Assembly (NCBI GenBank): GCA_025890175.1
Contig: JANPYM010000011.1
Coordinates: 786,299-850,298 of the forward strand
Length of the DNA stretch: 64,000 bases
DNA from: Ciborinia camelliae
Lineage: Eukaryota; Ascomycota; Leotiomycetes; Helotiales; Sclerotiniaceae
Reading direction: 5' to 3'
In this document: positions 12,235-23,854 of the stretch, one piece after another
Layout of the letters: each line of letters begins with the position of its first letter
Position numbering within the stretch: the first letter of the stretch is position 1
Notes under the pieces: generated by a model
Seen by the model: the letters and a program-made list of their open reading frames with translations, nothing else
Told to the model about the DNA's origin: nothing
The model's database searches: none
Position numbers and translations under genes: made by a program

Positions 12235-12997
12235 TCAAGCCGCCTTGTGGGGTCGACGCATGACGGACATGGTCTCAACAAGCACTGTATCTAGAGCCTT
12301 CCACTCTTCGCTCTTCTTATCTTCCTCCACCTTTGGTTTGACCTCTACATCCCTGATGATCTCAAACCCATGCGCTTTGTACAAAGGAACCCCGGTCTGT
12401 GACCCTTCCACGTAACAATCGAGGCCAAGCTCATCCGCTTTCTTGGTTCCCCAACCAATCACGAGGCTTCCAATACCTCTTCGACGATGCTGAGGATCGG
12501 CGAATACAACCTCGACACCTAAGTCGCGACGTCAGAACTCGTAATTTATTTTCTTGCAGGAATAGATGAACCAAATAAAAAACCTGAAGCATACCAAGGT
12601 GAGGACCTCTATCCCCTTTCATATCCGCCCAAATCTCAAAAACCTTCTTCGAATATTCTCTCTTCTCGCTCTCCGGAAGCCACCAAGGATCAATCGTACC
12701 CCCCTCCGCTTTCTCCTCCTCCATCACAATCCTCCAACATCCTCCCCCTACAACTTTATTCCCCAGAGCGGGATCCGTCACTTTTACCCAATGACTATAC
12801 TTATCAATGGAATGGCGAAACCATGAGCGACATGCGAGAGCTTTGATTGCATCGAGACGGGCATTGGGACCGCTTCCTATGATTGGGTAGAATAAATGTG
12901 ATGCGACGCTTATCGGAGCATCGAAGGCGGAGGCTTGAACTTGGATTATTTCGAAAAATTCTAGGGCGGATTTCACTTCGTGGATTTCGAGAGACAT
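12235..12997 (-). CDS. GNAT-family N-acetyltransferase (copy B)
   Basis: Predicted exons 12997-12595 and 12518-12235 sum to 687 nt (228 residues). The intron is 76 nt with a GTATGC donor. The C-terminal part shows the acetyl-CoA loop (FADPQHRRRGIGSLVIGW), the following helix (KKADELGLDCYVEGS) and the LYKAHGFEII strand of GNAT enzymes. The N-terminal half carries WFRHSIDKYSHW and WWLPESEKREY, conserved with copy A at 3613-4661. The shared intron lies after the same Gly codon in the same phase, so the copies come from a duplication and are not chance neighbours. Substrate unknown. Copy B lacks the acidic Gly-Asp insert and the extra intron of copy A. Confidence 0.85.
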
Positions 12998-14197
12998 GAT
13001 GGGTGGATGGGTGGGTGTTGGGATTGGAATTTGATTCTGAGTGTAGGGAAGTTAAATGAATTACTTTGTATGCTTACTGACTTTACTTGAAATCCAAATT
13101 TCTAGGAAGAAAGAACTGATAGGGCCTACTCTATATACATTTACCACCCATATAGATAATCTGTTCAAATCAATGATTCACTTCTGCCAAGGCAACCGCA
13201 GTCTGTTACACTACGTCAATCTTTCTCAACCTTGAAACCATTGCCGCCACTAATTGAGTGATGTGAGCCCCGATATTCTGGTCCAGAGTTGACCTGACCT
13301 TCCTAAATTGATTCAATTGGTGGGTATGTACGGAATTCGGAGTACGGAATACTGTGCATGGCCTCAGTCTTGCATCCAACAGTTGATACCTCTGCATCTT
13401 TCTAGCCACTAATCGCCTTCCGCACATGTTCTAAAAGTTTGTTGATAGGATGGGATTGGCTTAAATGGCAGGCTGCTGTGAAGAGAATTGCATGTTGCTA
13501 TATCTTATGCAGCAGGCAATTGTTGGTTCCAATGTCTTTGGTTTTGGGAGTAGGAAGATTAACCTTCTATATCAAAGGTAATTATTATCTCATGATGTTC
13601 ACTCCTTCCACCGAGTAGTGTTGATGGAAATACATGCAGCTCCTCTATATTAAAAGCATGAATAAACCTCGTCCTTTCATACCTCTGAATTATTATCCGT
13701 CTACTCGAGGTTCTGCTCAATCAGGTATCGCTCCAGTAAAAGTTGAAACACCCATACAGATACAGTACTCAAATACTATACTATACTATACCATTTTGTA
13801 GTCACTGCAGTGATCCAATGTGATTTCAATGGGAATTCATTTGATATTAACTGTATTATATTTTGAGTATCAGGGATAGGAGAGAGATAGGATGGGTATG
13901 AGATATTTGTGATCGGTGTTGCTGGTGACTTGGGATGTCATTCATACCTTATTGCAGGTATGATTTGAAACGTAATTGCAGCAATTGTACATGTAATATT
14001 GAAGTGAGAGGGTTGGTCTCTAGACCTATCCAAGGAGTTTTGCTCTGGTAAACCTTGTCACATCATAAGGTTACGCATCACAACACAAAAACGTAATCTC
14101 AGAATGAACACGATTCAAAATGATATTCTTTCCCAATAACCAACCATCTCTAAGCGCTAGCTACCAAACATCATCGTGAGAAGACTCCCATGCCCCA
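12998..14197. other. intergenic between GNAT B and SDR gene
   Basis: GNAT B promoter and 3' flank of the reductase. Contains a short TATAC-type run near 13780. No gene supported. Confidence 0.4.
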
Positions 14198-15179
14198 TTA
14201 CATCATAGCGGCACCATCAATGCCGATAACCTTTCCATTAACCCACTCACCATCCTGACTCGCTAGGAAACATACTACCCTGGCGATATCGATTGGGAGA
14301 CCAACTCTGTGAAGAGGTGACCAGGTACATGCATACTCGTCGACTTCTTCGTCGTTTAGGTTGGCGCCGTTGGGAATGTATTCGCGGCATACTTTGTGGT
14401 ACATGTCTGTTCTGATTCCACCAGGGGCGATGCAGTTTACGGTAATTTTCTTGTCGCCGAAGTCTAAGGGTTGTTAGTGATTGATGGATATAAGAGGGAT
14501 AGATGAGGATATACCAATAGCCATGCAGCGAACGAAAGTCTCAATAGCACCCTTAGAGCCAGAGTACACGGTATGCGCAGGAACTCCCTTAGCCTGACCC
14601 GTAATCGAACCCATCATGATCAAGCGACCGCCAACCTCTAGATTTTTATACGCCTCTCTAGCGACAAAGAATTGGCCTCTAGTATTAATATTCATGACAC
14701 GATCATATTCCTCCTCGGTCACATCCTTGATATGTCCAAAAGTAACCACGCCCGAGTTCGAGCAAACGATATCGAGTTTGCCCCATTGCTTCTTGGCCTG
14801 ATCAAAGAGGTTCATGATGTCGGAGACGCGAGACACGTTTGCTTTGATGGCCACGGCTTCCGATCCGGCTTTCTTGATGGTGGACACGACTTCCTGGGCC
14901 GCGGCGTCGGAGTTGGCGTAGTTTACGATTACTTTGGCACCACGGCGACCGAGCTCACAGGCCATTTCGGCACCGATACCACGACCTGATTTGCGTTGTT
15001 AGAATGCATGGTAAAGACTCGGGACGAGAAAGTACGAATTGCCTACCTGAGCCGGTGACCAAGGCAACTTTTCCCTTTAAGCTGGCGCTCTCGATACCGA
15101 GAGGACCTGGGATTTTGGTGTAGTCGACCTTCTCCTTAGTACCATTGGTACCGTTGGTAGCTCCGTTTGTAGCAGACAT
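14198..15179 (-). CDS. tetra/trihydroxynaphthalene reductase-like SDR (DHN-melanin type)
   Basis: Predicted exons 15179-15047, 14985-14515 and 14463-14198 sum to 870 nt (289 residues; characterised naphthol reductases are about 280). Classical SDR features: cofactor loop TGSGRGIG (42-49, completed across intron 1), CSNSGVV (119-125), and the triad Ser171, Tyr185, Lys189 in GSITGQ...[10 protein letters not shown]. The stretches [42 protein letters not shown] and [21 protein letters not shown] are diagnostic of NADPH-dependent naphthol reductases of DHN-melanin synthesis (BRN1/BUF1 group), which turn tetra- or trihydroxynaphthalene into scytalone or vermelone. No polyketide synthase or scytalone dehydratase lies in the window, so the gene is not clustered here. 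Which paralogue it is (BRN1 or BRN2 type) cannot be decided by eye. Confidence 0.88.
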
Positions 15180-17982
15180 TTTGAATATATTTTGAAAGAA
15201 TTCTTTCGTTAAGAGGTGCGAATATAAATAAGATGAGAATCAAGAGTATTGCAAGACTAAAGCAGAAGACAATGAAGTGAAGATGATAAGAATAAAGATT
15301 GCACTTCCTGAGAACTTACGGGATCTATATATCATTTACATTTAGCTAAAAATACCAACCAAGCCACGTGAAGTCGAAGCAGTTTGAGGAAGCCGGCATC
15401 TCAATGCGCAGACACAAGGATTAGAACTATCTACATCTGGTCTCGCTCTATTCAAAGTCCGTGGGGAGCGAGCTTGCTAGCGAGGATAATAGATGTGTTC
15501 CTGCATTTTGGTTGATGTCCGTTAAACGGCGATGATCTTTGCTGAGCTTTCTGAGCTTGATGATACATTTGCGATGCGATAAACAAGCTATAGCTTGTAG
15601 TGTGAAAGTTTGATGTACCGGATCCGAGATATGATGGCGTGACGCTATGCCGAATATAGCGAAGTGGTTTCCGGACGTCCAGCTTCAGATTGATGAATAG
15701 GTGATGAGGGTACATGGTAATGGTGAAGTCTTAGGTAAGCAGCTTGGTTCATTTATATGAACGGTGCATCTAACCTCGGTTATTTCGCAAATGCCCCTTC
15801 ATCAACATGGACGAGATGATATTGTCTTGGGATATGAGGATACCAGTACATAACAAACAACTGTCGTCGCCATGTATAGAAACTTACAACTTACAATAAT
15901 ACTGCACCTTCCAACATGCTTCCCGAGTATGCAGGGTCAGAGATCAAAGATTGAGAAGTGTTGAGGATCAACTCAAGATAGTTTACCCGTGCCGCCAGAA
16001 AGTCCGCAACACGGGAACAGGCTCGAGACTCGAGAGGTTGATAATAGTCCGTGCATGGGCCAATTTCCCTATCCATCAACCAATCATTTTCAAATGTTTC
16101 GTGTTTCCAGACCTCTTTTCACGGGAATTATAATCGCGTCGAAACGCCCACACCGTGGGGTTGTCCGATAAATCGAAGTGCCATTCGGATTGTTTGTCAA
16201 ACGCGAAGACCGAAACCGAAAGAGAGGAATGAGCGAGGAGAGTGAGGGGCGGGGAAGGGAGAGGTATGTTTCATGATTTGGTAGGTAGGTACGATTTGAT
16301 TATGTACCCCTCGCGGGTACATTTTTGGAGAGGTTTGAAAATAATGCCTACACCACCATCAAGTGAAGACATTTCTGTGAATCTATACCCTTTCTCTACC
16401 TCCAGCTTCAAACATGCCATTGCTTAAGTGTGACATTTTGAAATTCAACCGATAGACCTATCGAATTTAAAGGATTCTATACCCCGTACCAATATTTTGA
16501 AGGTTCTAAAAAAGATTCACAAGAATGTATCGGCGAGGGGTGGAAGGGATACGCGATGTTGTGTCTTCGAGGGAGAGCGGACTTGGCAGAACAGAATGAA
16601 TGCTTCAATCTTAGAATATCAGAATTCTATTAAGAACCACAGTTCCTCTGGTTCAAGTCCTTCAGTCACCTCTCATCGAAACCAATATCGAGTCGGTACA
16701 AAAAATGAAGTCATCGGTCCCAGCCATCCAGTTCATCTATTAATAAAACATAAGTAGGTTCCGTTATAAACGCAAGAGTTGTAATCGCAATGTCTTGGTG
16801 TACACTTCTCCGTATTGAACGATCCGAGCTCAACGGCGAACAGACGACGGGACTTCGCGCTTTCATCCTCTAGCCGTTTAATAGCCCCGATAAATCTGTC
16901 AAAATATTATTTGACATTTGACATTTGACATTTCCGCTCTCCCTTCATTTCGACTTGGCAAATCTGGGCATTTGCCGGGCAGTGGAAAAGAGCCAATAAC
17001 CACGTGACCAATATCTTGGAGAAAATAGTAATTTTCTGGAGATATTAGACCTCGTTGATGCCATATTTCTAGATGTCGTTCTAGCTTTATACCTCCTGTT
17101 TACAGCAGTGGTTTTGTGCTTGCCGATCCAATCGATGGAAAGTAATTGACGCATCTCATCTCGTGGCAGTATATTTTATATCGAAAAACAACCCCTACTT
17201 GTCCAACTTCCAGGTTTTCAAATCTTAATTTCAGATGAGAAGGGCAAGGCAAGTTATCAATGAAAAGACTAGTTACACTACCTATCATATCGTCATATCA
17301 TCATATCAAGGTGTCACCATAGCCGCTCGTAGCGACCAGATCGTCGTACGATCCAGTTATACATGGCGGCAATGTCGTGTACTAGCATATCAAACCGGCA
17401 GTTTGCACGACTCGGAAGTTTAATTCAACGTCGAAGACTGGGGAACTAGTACTTACTCTGTTGTTGAAAAAGTGATCTGAGCTGATCTCATTGTCAGATC
17501 ATGATAAACGATATGGCATTATTTGATTTGATAATTTTGTTTGATTCATAGGATGGGATGGGATAGGATAGAACTAAGGGGGACAACAGTCAGATCAGAT
17601 CAGATGAATATTATGTGGGGCTAAGATTTTGAGGTTATGATTTTTATACCTATCTAACGGCTGAAGTTCTCAAAAATCATAAATTGGGTAGGCACGGGAA
17701 TGATGCATTATCATCTAATCTGTTGATATGACAGTTCACAGCCCAAAATGAAGTGCAATTTTATTTGATGGTCATATCACAACCATATGAAGGACAGAAG
17801 TTAGATAAATATTTAGTAGTGTGAATTTTGAGTCCCCTAATTTAGAGTGCTCAATTATACTGTATATGTCGCTAATACTGGTATATAACAAGTATAATAA
17901 AGTATGCAGAAGAATTTCGCCTTTATATGCTTTTAGATATTTTGCCCCTTCCCCTTCTCCAAATCAATGAAGAATCGCCTGA
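15180..17982. other. 2.8-kb gene-free region upstream of the reductase
   Basis: Lies between the start of the naphthol reductase and the end of the methyltransferase gene, so all of it is upstream of the reductase. Contains three tandem copies of ATTTGACA around 16908-16935 and short GATCAGATCA-type runs near 17590. Open frames in it are short and without family features. An unusually long upstream region could carry complex regulation of the melanin-type gene; this is inference. Confidence 0.4.
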
Positions 17983-19443
17983 TCATTCATCACTCGTAGG
18001 GTAAGGTTTTCTACCCCATACAACATAACTATATAAGATGATTAGCCATGTACATTTGAAGGTGGATTGAAACTTACAAAGGGACATATGCGTGAACATT
18101 CCTGTCATTGGCATTTTTCTTTGCCTCCACAAGTAATTGGTTGGTCTCCTCCACATCCCATTTCAATCCCTCTACTAATAATTGCTTGGTCGAATTCAAA
18201 AAGAGTCTCACGTCCTTTTGCATCATTACACCGACTTTCTTCTCTTTTGCACCCACCGGCCAATCATTTATCGGATTGTGAAATACCGTTTCCGTAACGC
18301 ACTCAAATCCAATGTCTTCCATCCATTCCATATACTTTGTGAGATTAGTCCAAGGTTTCCCTGATGCCTCCCCGGCCTCGACACATCCTTTTATCCATTT
18401 GGCAACAGCGGTGCCTTCTATCGAATTGTCGATGGCATCGAGCGGGAGTTTCCCATCGGAAGCCTGACAATAACCACCGGGTTCAAGGGCATCGAAAGCC
18501 GCTCTGAATACTTCTTTCTGGTCGTTGAAGCACATCATCAAATCGCGCAAGTGGATGAAATCAAATTTATGAGGAAAGTCCCATGGTTCCTCGGCATCAG
18601 CAGCAACAAATTTGCAATTTTCGGGTGCACTGAAATATGGTTAGTTACAGTTTACTAGTCAAGGGGCTGACCTACTCTTTGCGATCTGGAGGGCTGAGAT
18701 CAGTTCCAATGACTTGTGTATTTGGGAATTCGGAAGCTATTCTGGTTAGACTCAGATCAGAAAGATTAAATTTGGCATAATTTACCAAAGGCAACTGCCC
18801 ATTTCCCATGTCCTGTCCCAACACTAAAAGATCAAAAAGTCAATAACTGTAAATATTGACCCCCGAGAGATGGAACATCCGACAATTCATTGGAGTACAA
18901 CGACGTCACAAAAGAACTTGAGAATCCCTCCCCCCTCCCAGGGACCTTTTAAATCAGGGAAAGAACTAATTGTACTGACTCCAGAACATTCTTGATTTCA
19001 TCTGGCTGTATGGGAGCTAGATACATCTTATCATCCATCATAAATTTCATCATTTCATGTTGGTGATCTAGTAAGAGTTAGACACAATAGAGACTTTCAG
19101 AATATTCGTAAAATGCACCAACCTAATCTTTCGAGTTCGAACTAGCAAATTACATGTTTTAGCAAGGTATTTTTTTCCTCTTTGGACCAGAACACATCTC
19201 TTACCTCATCGATGGGCAAAACATATGAGCCCTTACTTTCGTCTTTGCTTTCATGAAATGTTCTCGTTGTATTTGCGTCATATTCATTTTCGCTATCGGA
19301 GAAATAAGTATTGGCAATCTTCAAATCATTAGCATGTCATGCATATAGATGGTTCGATAAATCCTTTGGAAGCCACAAACCTCTTGGTCGACTTCAAGCT
19401 CAACGGTCGTCGTTTCCGTCACCACAATATCAAATCCAAACAT
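17983..19443 (-). CDS. LaeA-like SAM-dependent methyltransferase
   Basis: Eight predicted exons: 19443-19381, 19318-19205, 19141-19123, 19067-18980, 18823-18786, 18736-18676, 18629-18078, 18028-17983; total 981 nt (326 residues). The SAM motif NVLDVGTGHGKWAVAFA is restored across the fourth and fifth introns. It is followed by VIGTDLSPPDRKDAPENCKFVAADAEEPWDF, KFDFIHLR, LEPGGYCQ, and the C-terminal HAYVPFYVVWGRKPY. The acidic Ser/Thr-rich N-terminus ending in SYVLPIDE...ERLDHQHEMM matches the fungal group around LaeA and UMTA-type methyltransferases. Some members regulate secondary metabolism, others are enzymes of unknown substrate. Two donors are unusual (GTTTGT, GTCAGT) and exon 3 is only 19 nt, so the model should be tested on RNA. 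No membrane segment. Membership of the family is firm; function is open. Confidence 0.82.
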
Positions 19444-20133
19444 GATGGCGTATTTAACTAAAACGGCGTGCAGAAAGTCGTTTTCGAGGGAAAAGTTGGT
19501 ATGTAGTAACCTAAACTCAAGAACTTAAGGATATTTACAATCTTTGACAAAGGTGGGGGAAAGATGGATCTCAAGATATTTTCCGAACGGGTTGGAATAA
19601 CCGATGAAGATCCCAAAATGAAAATATCGACTAATTTTTCTATTTTTTTTGTCTCTCCCACTTTGTACCGTGTAACGGTGTAGAAGAAAGATATACTGTA
19701 AGGGAAGAAATATAAAGTTTGCAATAGTTAAGGTTCTGGAAGGCTATGTAGGCTAGGCTACGGGGAAAGCGGGAAATACATGAAAGACATTTATTAGAGT
19801 GTTAGAGTCTAGAGAAGCCACTCACCATGGGTTATGACAGATATGAGACTCAAGAACTTGAGAAATTATTGAGAAAGTGTATTTTTCATATCTGTCTTTA
19901 ACTCGTTGTGTTTACTGTATGCATTTTGTACTTTAGTCTCTAAATATGGGCAGTGGGCAACTCCGTAATGTAGTCTGTAAAGTTTGTATTGGGGATGTAA
20001 CTTTCCGGTGACCCTCATCCGGGGATGCACCTCCCTGTACCCGATGGTAATTTTTCGGCACTCATTACCTACTAGGTACGGGTAGGCAACATGGGGACGG
20101 GGTGGGGATGAAAGTATAAATCACGAGTGGAAG

Positions 20134-20303
20134 ACTCCGATATAACCTAAGGTAGGTAGTAGGTAGGTAGGTAGTAACTCCGATATATCCTAAGGTAGGT
20201 AGTAGGTATAGGTAATAACTCCGGACTATCTCGAGGTAGGTAGGAGGTAGGTAGGTAATAACTCCGATATGTCCTGAGGTAGGTAGTAGGTACTAATTAG
20301 TAG
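20134..20303. repeat. four tandem copies of a 41-43 bp unit
   Basis: Units start with ACTCCGATAT (or ACTCCGGACT) at 20134, 20177, 20218 and 20261, so spacing is 43, 41 and 43 bp. Each continues with a CCTAAGGTAGGTAG-like part. Copies differ by a few substitutions and by the number of GGTA units. Confidence 0.8.
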
Positions 20304-21396
20304 GTACAAGGTACTAGGTAACTGACTGTATTACTTACCTGTAATCAAACTTTTCATCGTTTTCTTAATGGAGATATAAAACTAATCGTGTATAATGGTG
20401 GATAAACGATTTATTAGTACAGAGTAGTGCAGACTCCAGGGCTACCATAATAAGTATTATAGTGATTGGCTTGAACTTTATTCAAGGCGGTCGAATTATA
20501 CCAATACGTGCAGGTCAAGTAGTACCCATACCGGTAGTTGAATACCTGCTAGGGAGTAGGGACGGTACTTGAACCATAAGCAAGTGGTTCCAACTTCCAA
20601 CAGTCAAGACATGCTCCGCATACGGGTATGGGTCCGACGGGTACGGGTACGGGTACCTTAAAATTTGATCAGGATCAAATATACCTGTAGGTATTGTTAG
20701 CCAATGAGTTGTACCGGCACCACAGTGCCGTCGCGTAAACCCAGTCAGCCATCTGAGATGTGGGCTGTCTGTTTGTCTGTTTGTCTGACTGTCTGAGGTG
20801 TGAGGTATGAGACTGTGAGCTGTCCAGACTCCAACGTCAACGCTAGCTTTAACACCTTACTTGACGTTTTAACATTGGTCGAACTTTGGTAAATTGGTAC
20901 ATGTAAGGCTTCTTAGGGTCTCGGACACTATCCATTTCTAGCGCATATATTTTTGGGTACATATGGAGCATGCATGTTGTATAGTCACGTGTTAACTAGA
21001 AAGGAGTCAAGGGGCCAAACTTTAAACTTTTCATCGCAATCAATAATCAATCGATCGGCCATTGTCAATCATTTTTCATTTAAATCTTATAAGATCCCGC
21101 TTGGCGTGTCAATTAATGGTCTTACCTATTTGGTTACCTACCTAGGTAGTACCTATCTGATTCTGATTGTGATAAAAGTCTTTTCCAGATATTCTAAAAA
21201 TCATAGCTAACCATTCATTCATCACAAAATCGACGCTTGGGATGGGGATGAAAAGTTGAGTGACGGGTAAGTACTCAAGTACTCAAGTATTGTAGGTATT
21301 TTCTATCTTTTCTTTTCTTCTACCTATGTAATCAGTCTTATATGAAACCCTGAAAGACGATGGGATTCGAGACCGATTATACCGACCGATGATGTT

Positions 21397-21424
21397 CAGC
21401 GTCAGCGTCAGCGTCAGCGTCAGC
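21397..21424. repeat. CAGCGT hexanucleotide microsatellite
   Basis: Four perfect CAGCGT units plus CAGC, about 125 bases before the HET open frame. Confidence 0.9.
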
Positions 21425-21549
21425 TTCGATCAACCAATTCACGGCGCGGTAACAAGTAACAACACTTGCCGTATCTACCATTGATTAATTGCATCTTGGC
21501 AATGATGAACATCCCAAGATGGATGGCTCTATGTATAAATCTTTGATGA

Positions 21550-23305
21550 TCGAAGAGTGTCAAATACGAGTTGTACATCCATCTCCTTCCAAATCGTTCG
21601 AAGCAATCAGATGTTACCCCAAACAACAATATTGAATGCGAATTGAGATGCGTGGGTTTTCACGACAAGCCTCAATATGAAGCTTTCTCATATCAGTGGC
21701 GCTCAGTTCGAGATCGCCGGATAATCTTCATTAATGGGCAGAAATTCTTGGTACAAGCCAATCTCTGGTCCGCGCTACATCACCTACGTGACGATCACAT
21801 GGAGCGAGTTCTCTGGGTAGATGCACTTTGTATCAATCAAAATGATACCTTTGACCGGAATTAACAAGTGGGGAAGATAAGCAAGATTTATGAAGAAGCG
21901 ACAAGAGTGATCTGTTGGTTGGGTGTTGACGATGGAGAATTTCCTTCCACCCATGGTACTGAATTAACGGAATTCATTCCATCCATTGCGATCAGTACTC
22001 TTCAAACTATCAGTCGGTCTGGCAGACAATCGAACTCAAAAGTACCCACCATAGGGCTACCTCACTCACTTTTGCCTTTAAATCCAAGTCGTTCTTTGGA
22101 GGCATTATGTCAGTTGTTCCATCGCCCATACTGGAAGAGACTTTGGGTCATTCAGGAGTTGACTCTCGCGAAAGAAATATTGGTCCAATGCGGCGAATCT
22201 TATTTTGAATGGAAAGATCTCGCTCGGTGTTGTGACAATCTGGAACAGATATCTGAGCATTGGTTGACTATTCGGGATAAGAAAGTATATAGATTGGTCT
22301 GTAAGGTCAAGGACAGCATCCCGTGTCGGCTTCATCGACAAAGGAAGGAGAGCCGAAAATTTGGAGAGCAGGCGCACCCGCTTCTGGAGCTTCTCTTTAC
22401 CTACAGTGAAGCCCAATGCCAAGATATTCGTGACAAAGTTTTTGGACTACATAGTCTTGCTCAGGATTGTTGCAAGCGAGAAATACCTGTCGATTATGGA
22501 ATCTCAATTCTGGAGATATGCTCGGGCATTTTGCATCCTCATTTCTGCGAGCATCAATCACCACTGTTTTATTCCGTGAGACATACAACCGCCGCATTGC
22601 ATGGGCTCTTTAAGGCTCCGGGACCAGATGAATATCTAGAACGAAAGATACTTTCATCTACAGCCAATGCTACACTCAAATTCAATGGCACCCTAGACAG
22701 TACCATTTCATGGATGAGTCCCGCATCTGATGATCTTCCATTCACCGAATGGGTCTTACCTCATCTAGCGGAAGTTGCTCAAATCTACCAAAGAATGAAT
22801 GAATTCGGGTTTACAAAATAACCTAGATACATACCGTCTTGCTCACGTTGGATGCGCCAAACTAACCCGTGCAATACCAAAAGGTAATTCTTATATCGAG
22901 GTAGACTCGAGCATAAGCGTTCTCAACGTCCAAGGAGAAAAGCCTGCAAGTTCCTCAAATCTCGGCAACAAGCTGATAGGTTTCGCAACCAGCAGTATCC
23001 GACGAACAATCAAATGGCGCGATCTAGATATCATGTCTCGAAAGGGTCTAGATTGGACGCCCGTGGGAGCTGGAAATAAAAACCGCATGCGGATATCAAT
23101 CTCCAGCGAGAATTTTCTTCATTATGTACCGGATAATGCCAACACGGGAGATCTGGTGTGTCAGAATGATGATAGTAAAACGACATTTGTTCTGCACTGG
23201 GATGGGAATACGGGTAGGTATGTGGTCGTGGGGAGAGCAGGTGAGGTGCCGCATGCGGGAGAAGGGAACAGGAAGTTTCGAGGTATGCGGCGAGGGAGAA
23301 AGTAA
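21550..23305 (+). pseudogene. HET-domain (heterokaryon incompatibility) gene, disrupted
   Basis: Three open pieces together read as one HET protein. Piece 1 (21550-21864) has YEAFSYQWRS (the usual Y-x-A-L-S-Y-x-W), INGQKFLVQANLWSALHHLR and VLWVDALCINQND. A TAA stop at 21862-21864 then breaks the conserved ERN-x-QV-x-x-M-x-x-IY stretch: the same frame goes straight on as QVGKISKIYEEATRVICWLG (21865-22821) with FHRPYWKRLWVIQELTLAKEI and RDKVFGLHSLA. A shift to the next frame at about 22795 continues as the C-terminal part (to 23305), including the late HET pattern NTGDLVCQND..FVLHWDG..YVVVGRAGEV. The shift coincides with a tandem ATGAATGA. No ATG opens piece 1 in frame, so an upstream exon may be missing. 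HET proteins trigger cell death on nonself fusion. Two lesions argue for a dead allele, but readthrough or unrecognised introns remain possible. Confidence 0.72.
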
Positions 23306-23854
23306 GGGTTTATTTGGATGCGACAACACTGCAGTTGTTACGTTGGGGGGAGGATTGATGAGGTCAAATTTCGGATTTGACATAGTCGGGCGTGGATATT
23401 ATAACGTTGGCTGGGGATGATGCTCATATATACCTTTACTTCAAGAACTTAGGCGTCGGATGATGGGAAAATGCCTAGCTTGTAATATTTTGAGCTGGAT
23501 ATGGAAGGATACAGGTTGGGTGATAGTCTCCGATGTTATAATGAGAGCAGTTGAACTCCTTCATATGATGGATCTTCGAAAAGATCTCACTATAGAACCG
23601 GTCTGATTATAGTCTTCGCAATACGACTTTAGCTCGAACAGATTTCCCACATGACGAACTGAGTCTGATTCGACGGTTATCCGCGGAAAACCGTGGAGGT
23701 CGGAAAAGTTGTTGCCCCTTCGCTATTGGTACAATAAAATGTAGATCGGTTAAATATCGGCCCGTTTCTTAAGCTCTCCCCGCATAATTCCCCAGATGTA
23801 GCCATCAAGCTCACCTCTCAAACAAAACACCAGGAAACTGGACAATGCAACTTC
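23306..23854. other. intergenic upstream of HMG-CoA lyase
   Basis: Contains the promoter and leader of the lyase gene. An out-of-frame ATG at 23845 precedes the chosen start by 10 bases and opens a frame that overlaps the gene start and ends near 23954. Nothing else seen. Confidence 0.45.

Larger units (their letters stand above)
19444..21549. other. intergenic with short tandem repeats
   Basis: Upstream of the methyltransferase and of the HET pseudogene, which face away from each other. Rich in GGTAGGTA, GGGTAC and ACTCC motifs. Holds the 42-bp repeat array at 20134-20303 and a CAGCGT array at 21397-21424. No gene supported. Confidence 0.45.

Noticed and set aside
16640..16670. tRNA T-loop-like GGTTCAAGTCC
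   Set aside because: No acceptor, D or anticodon stems can be formed around it.
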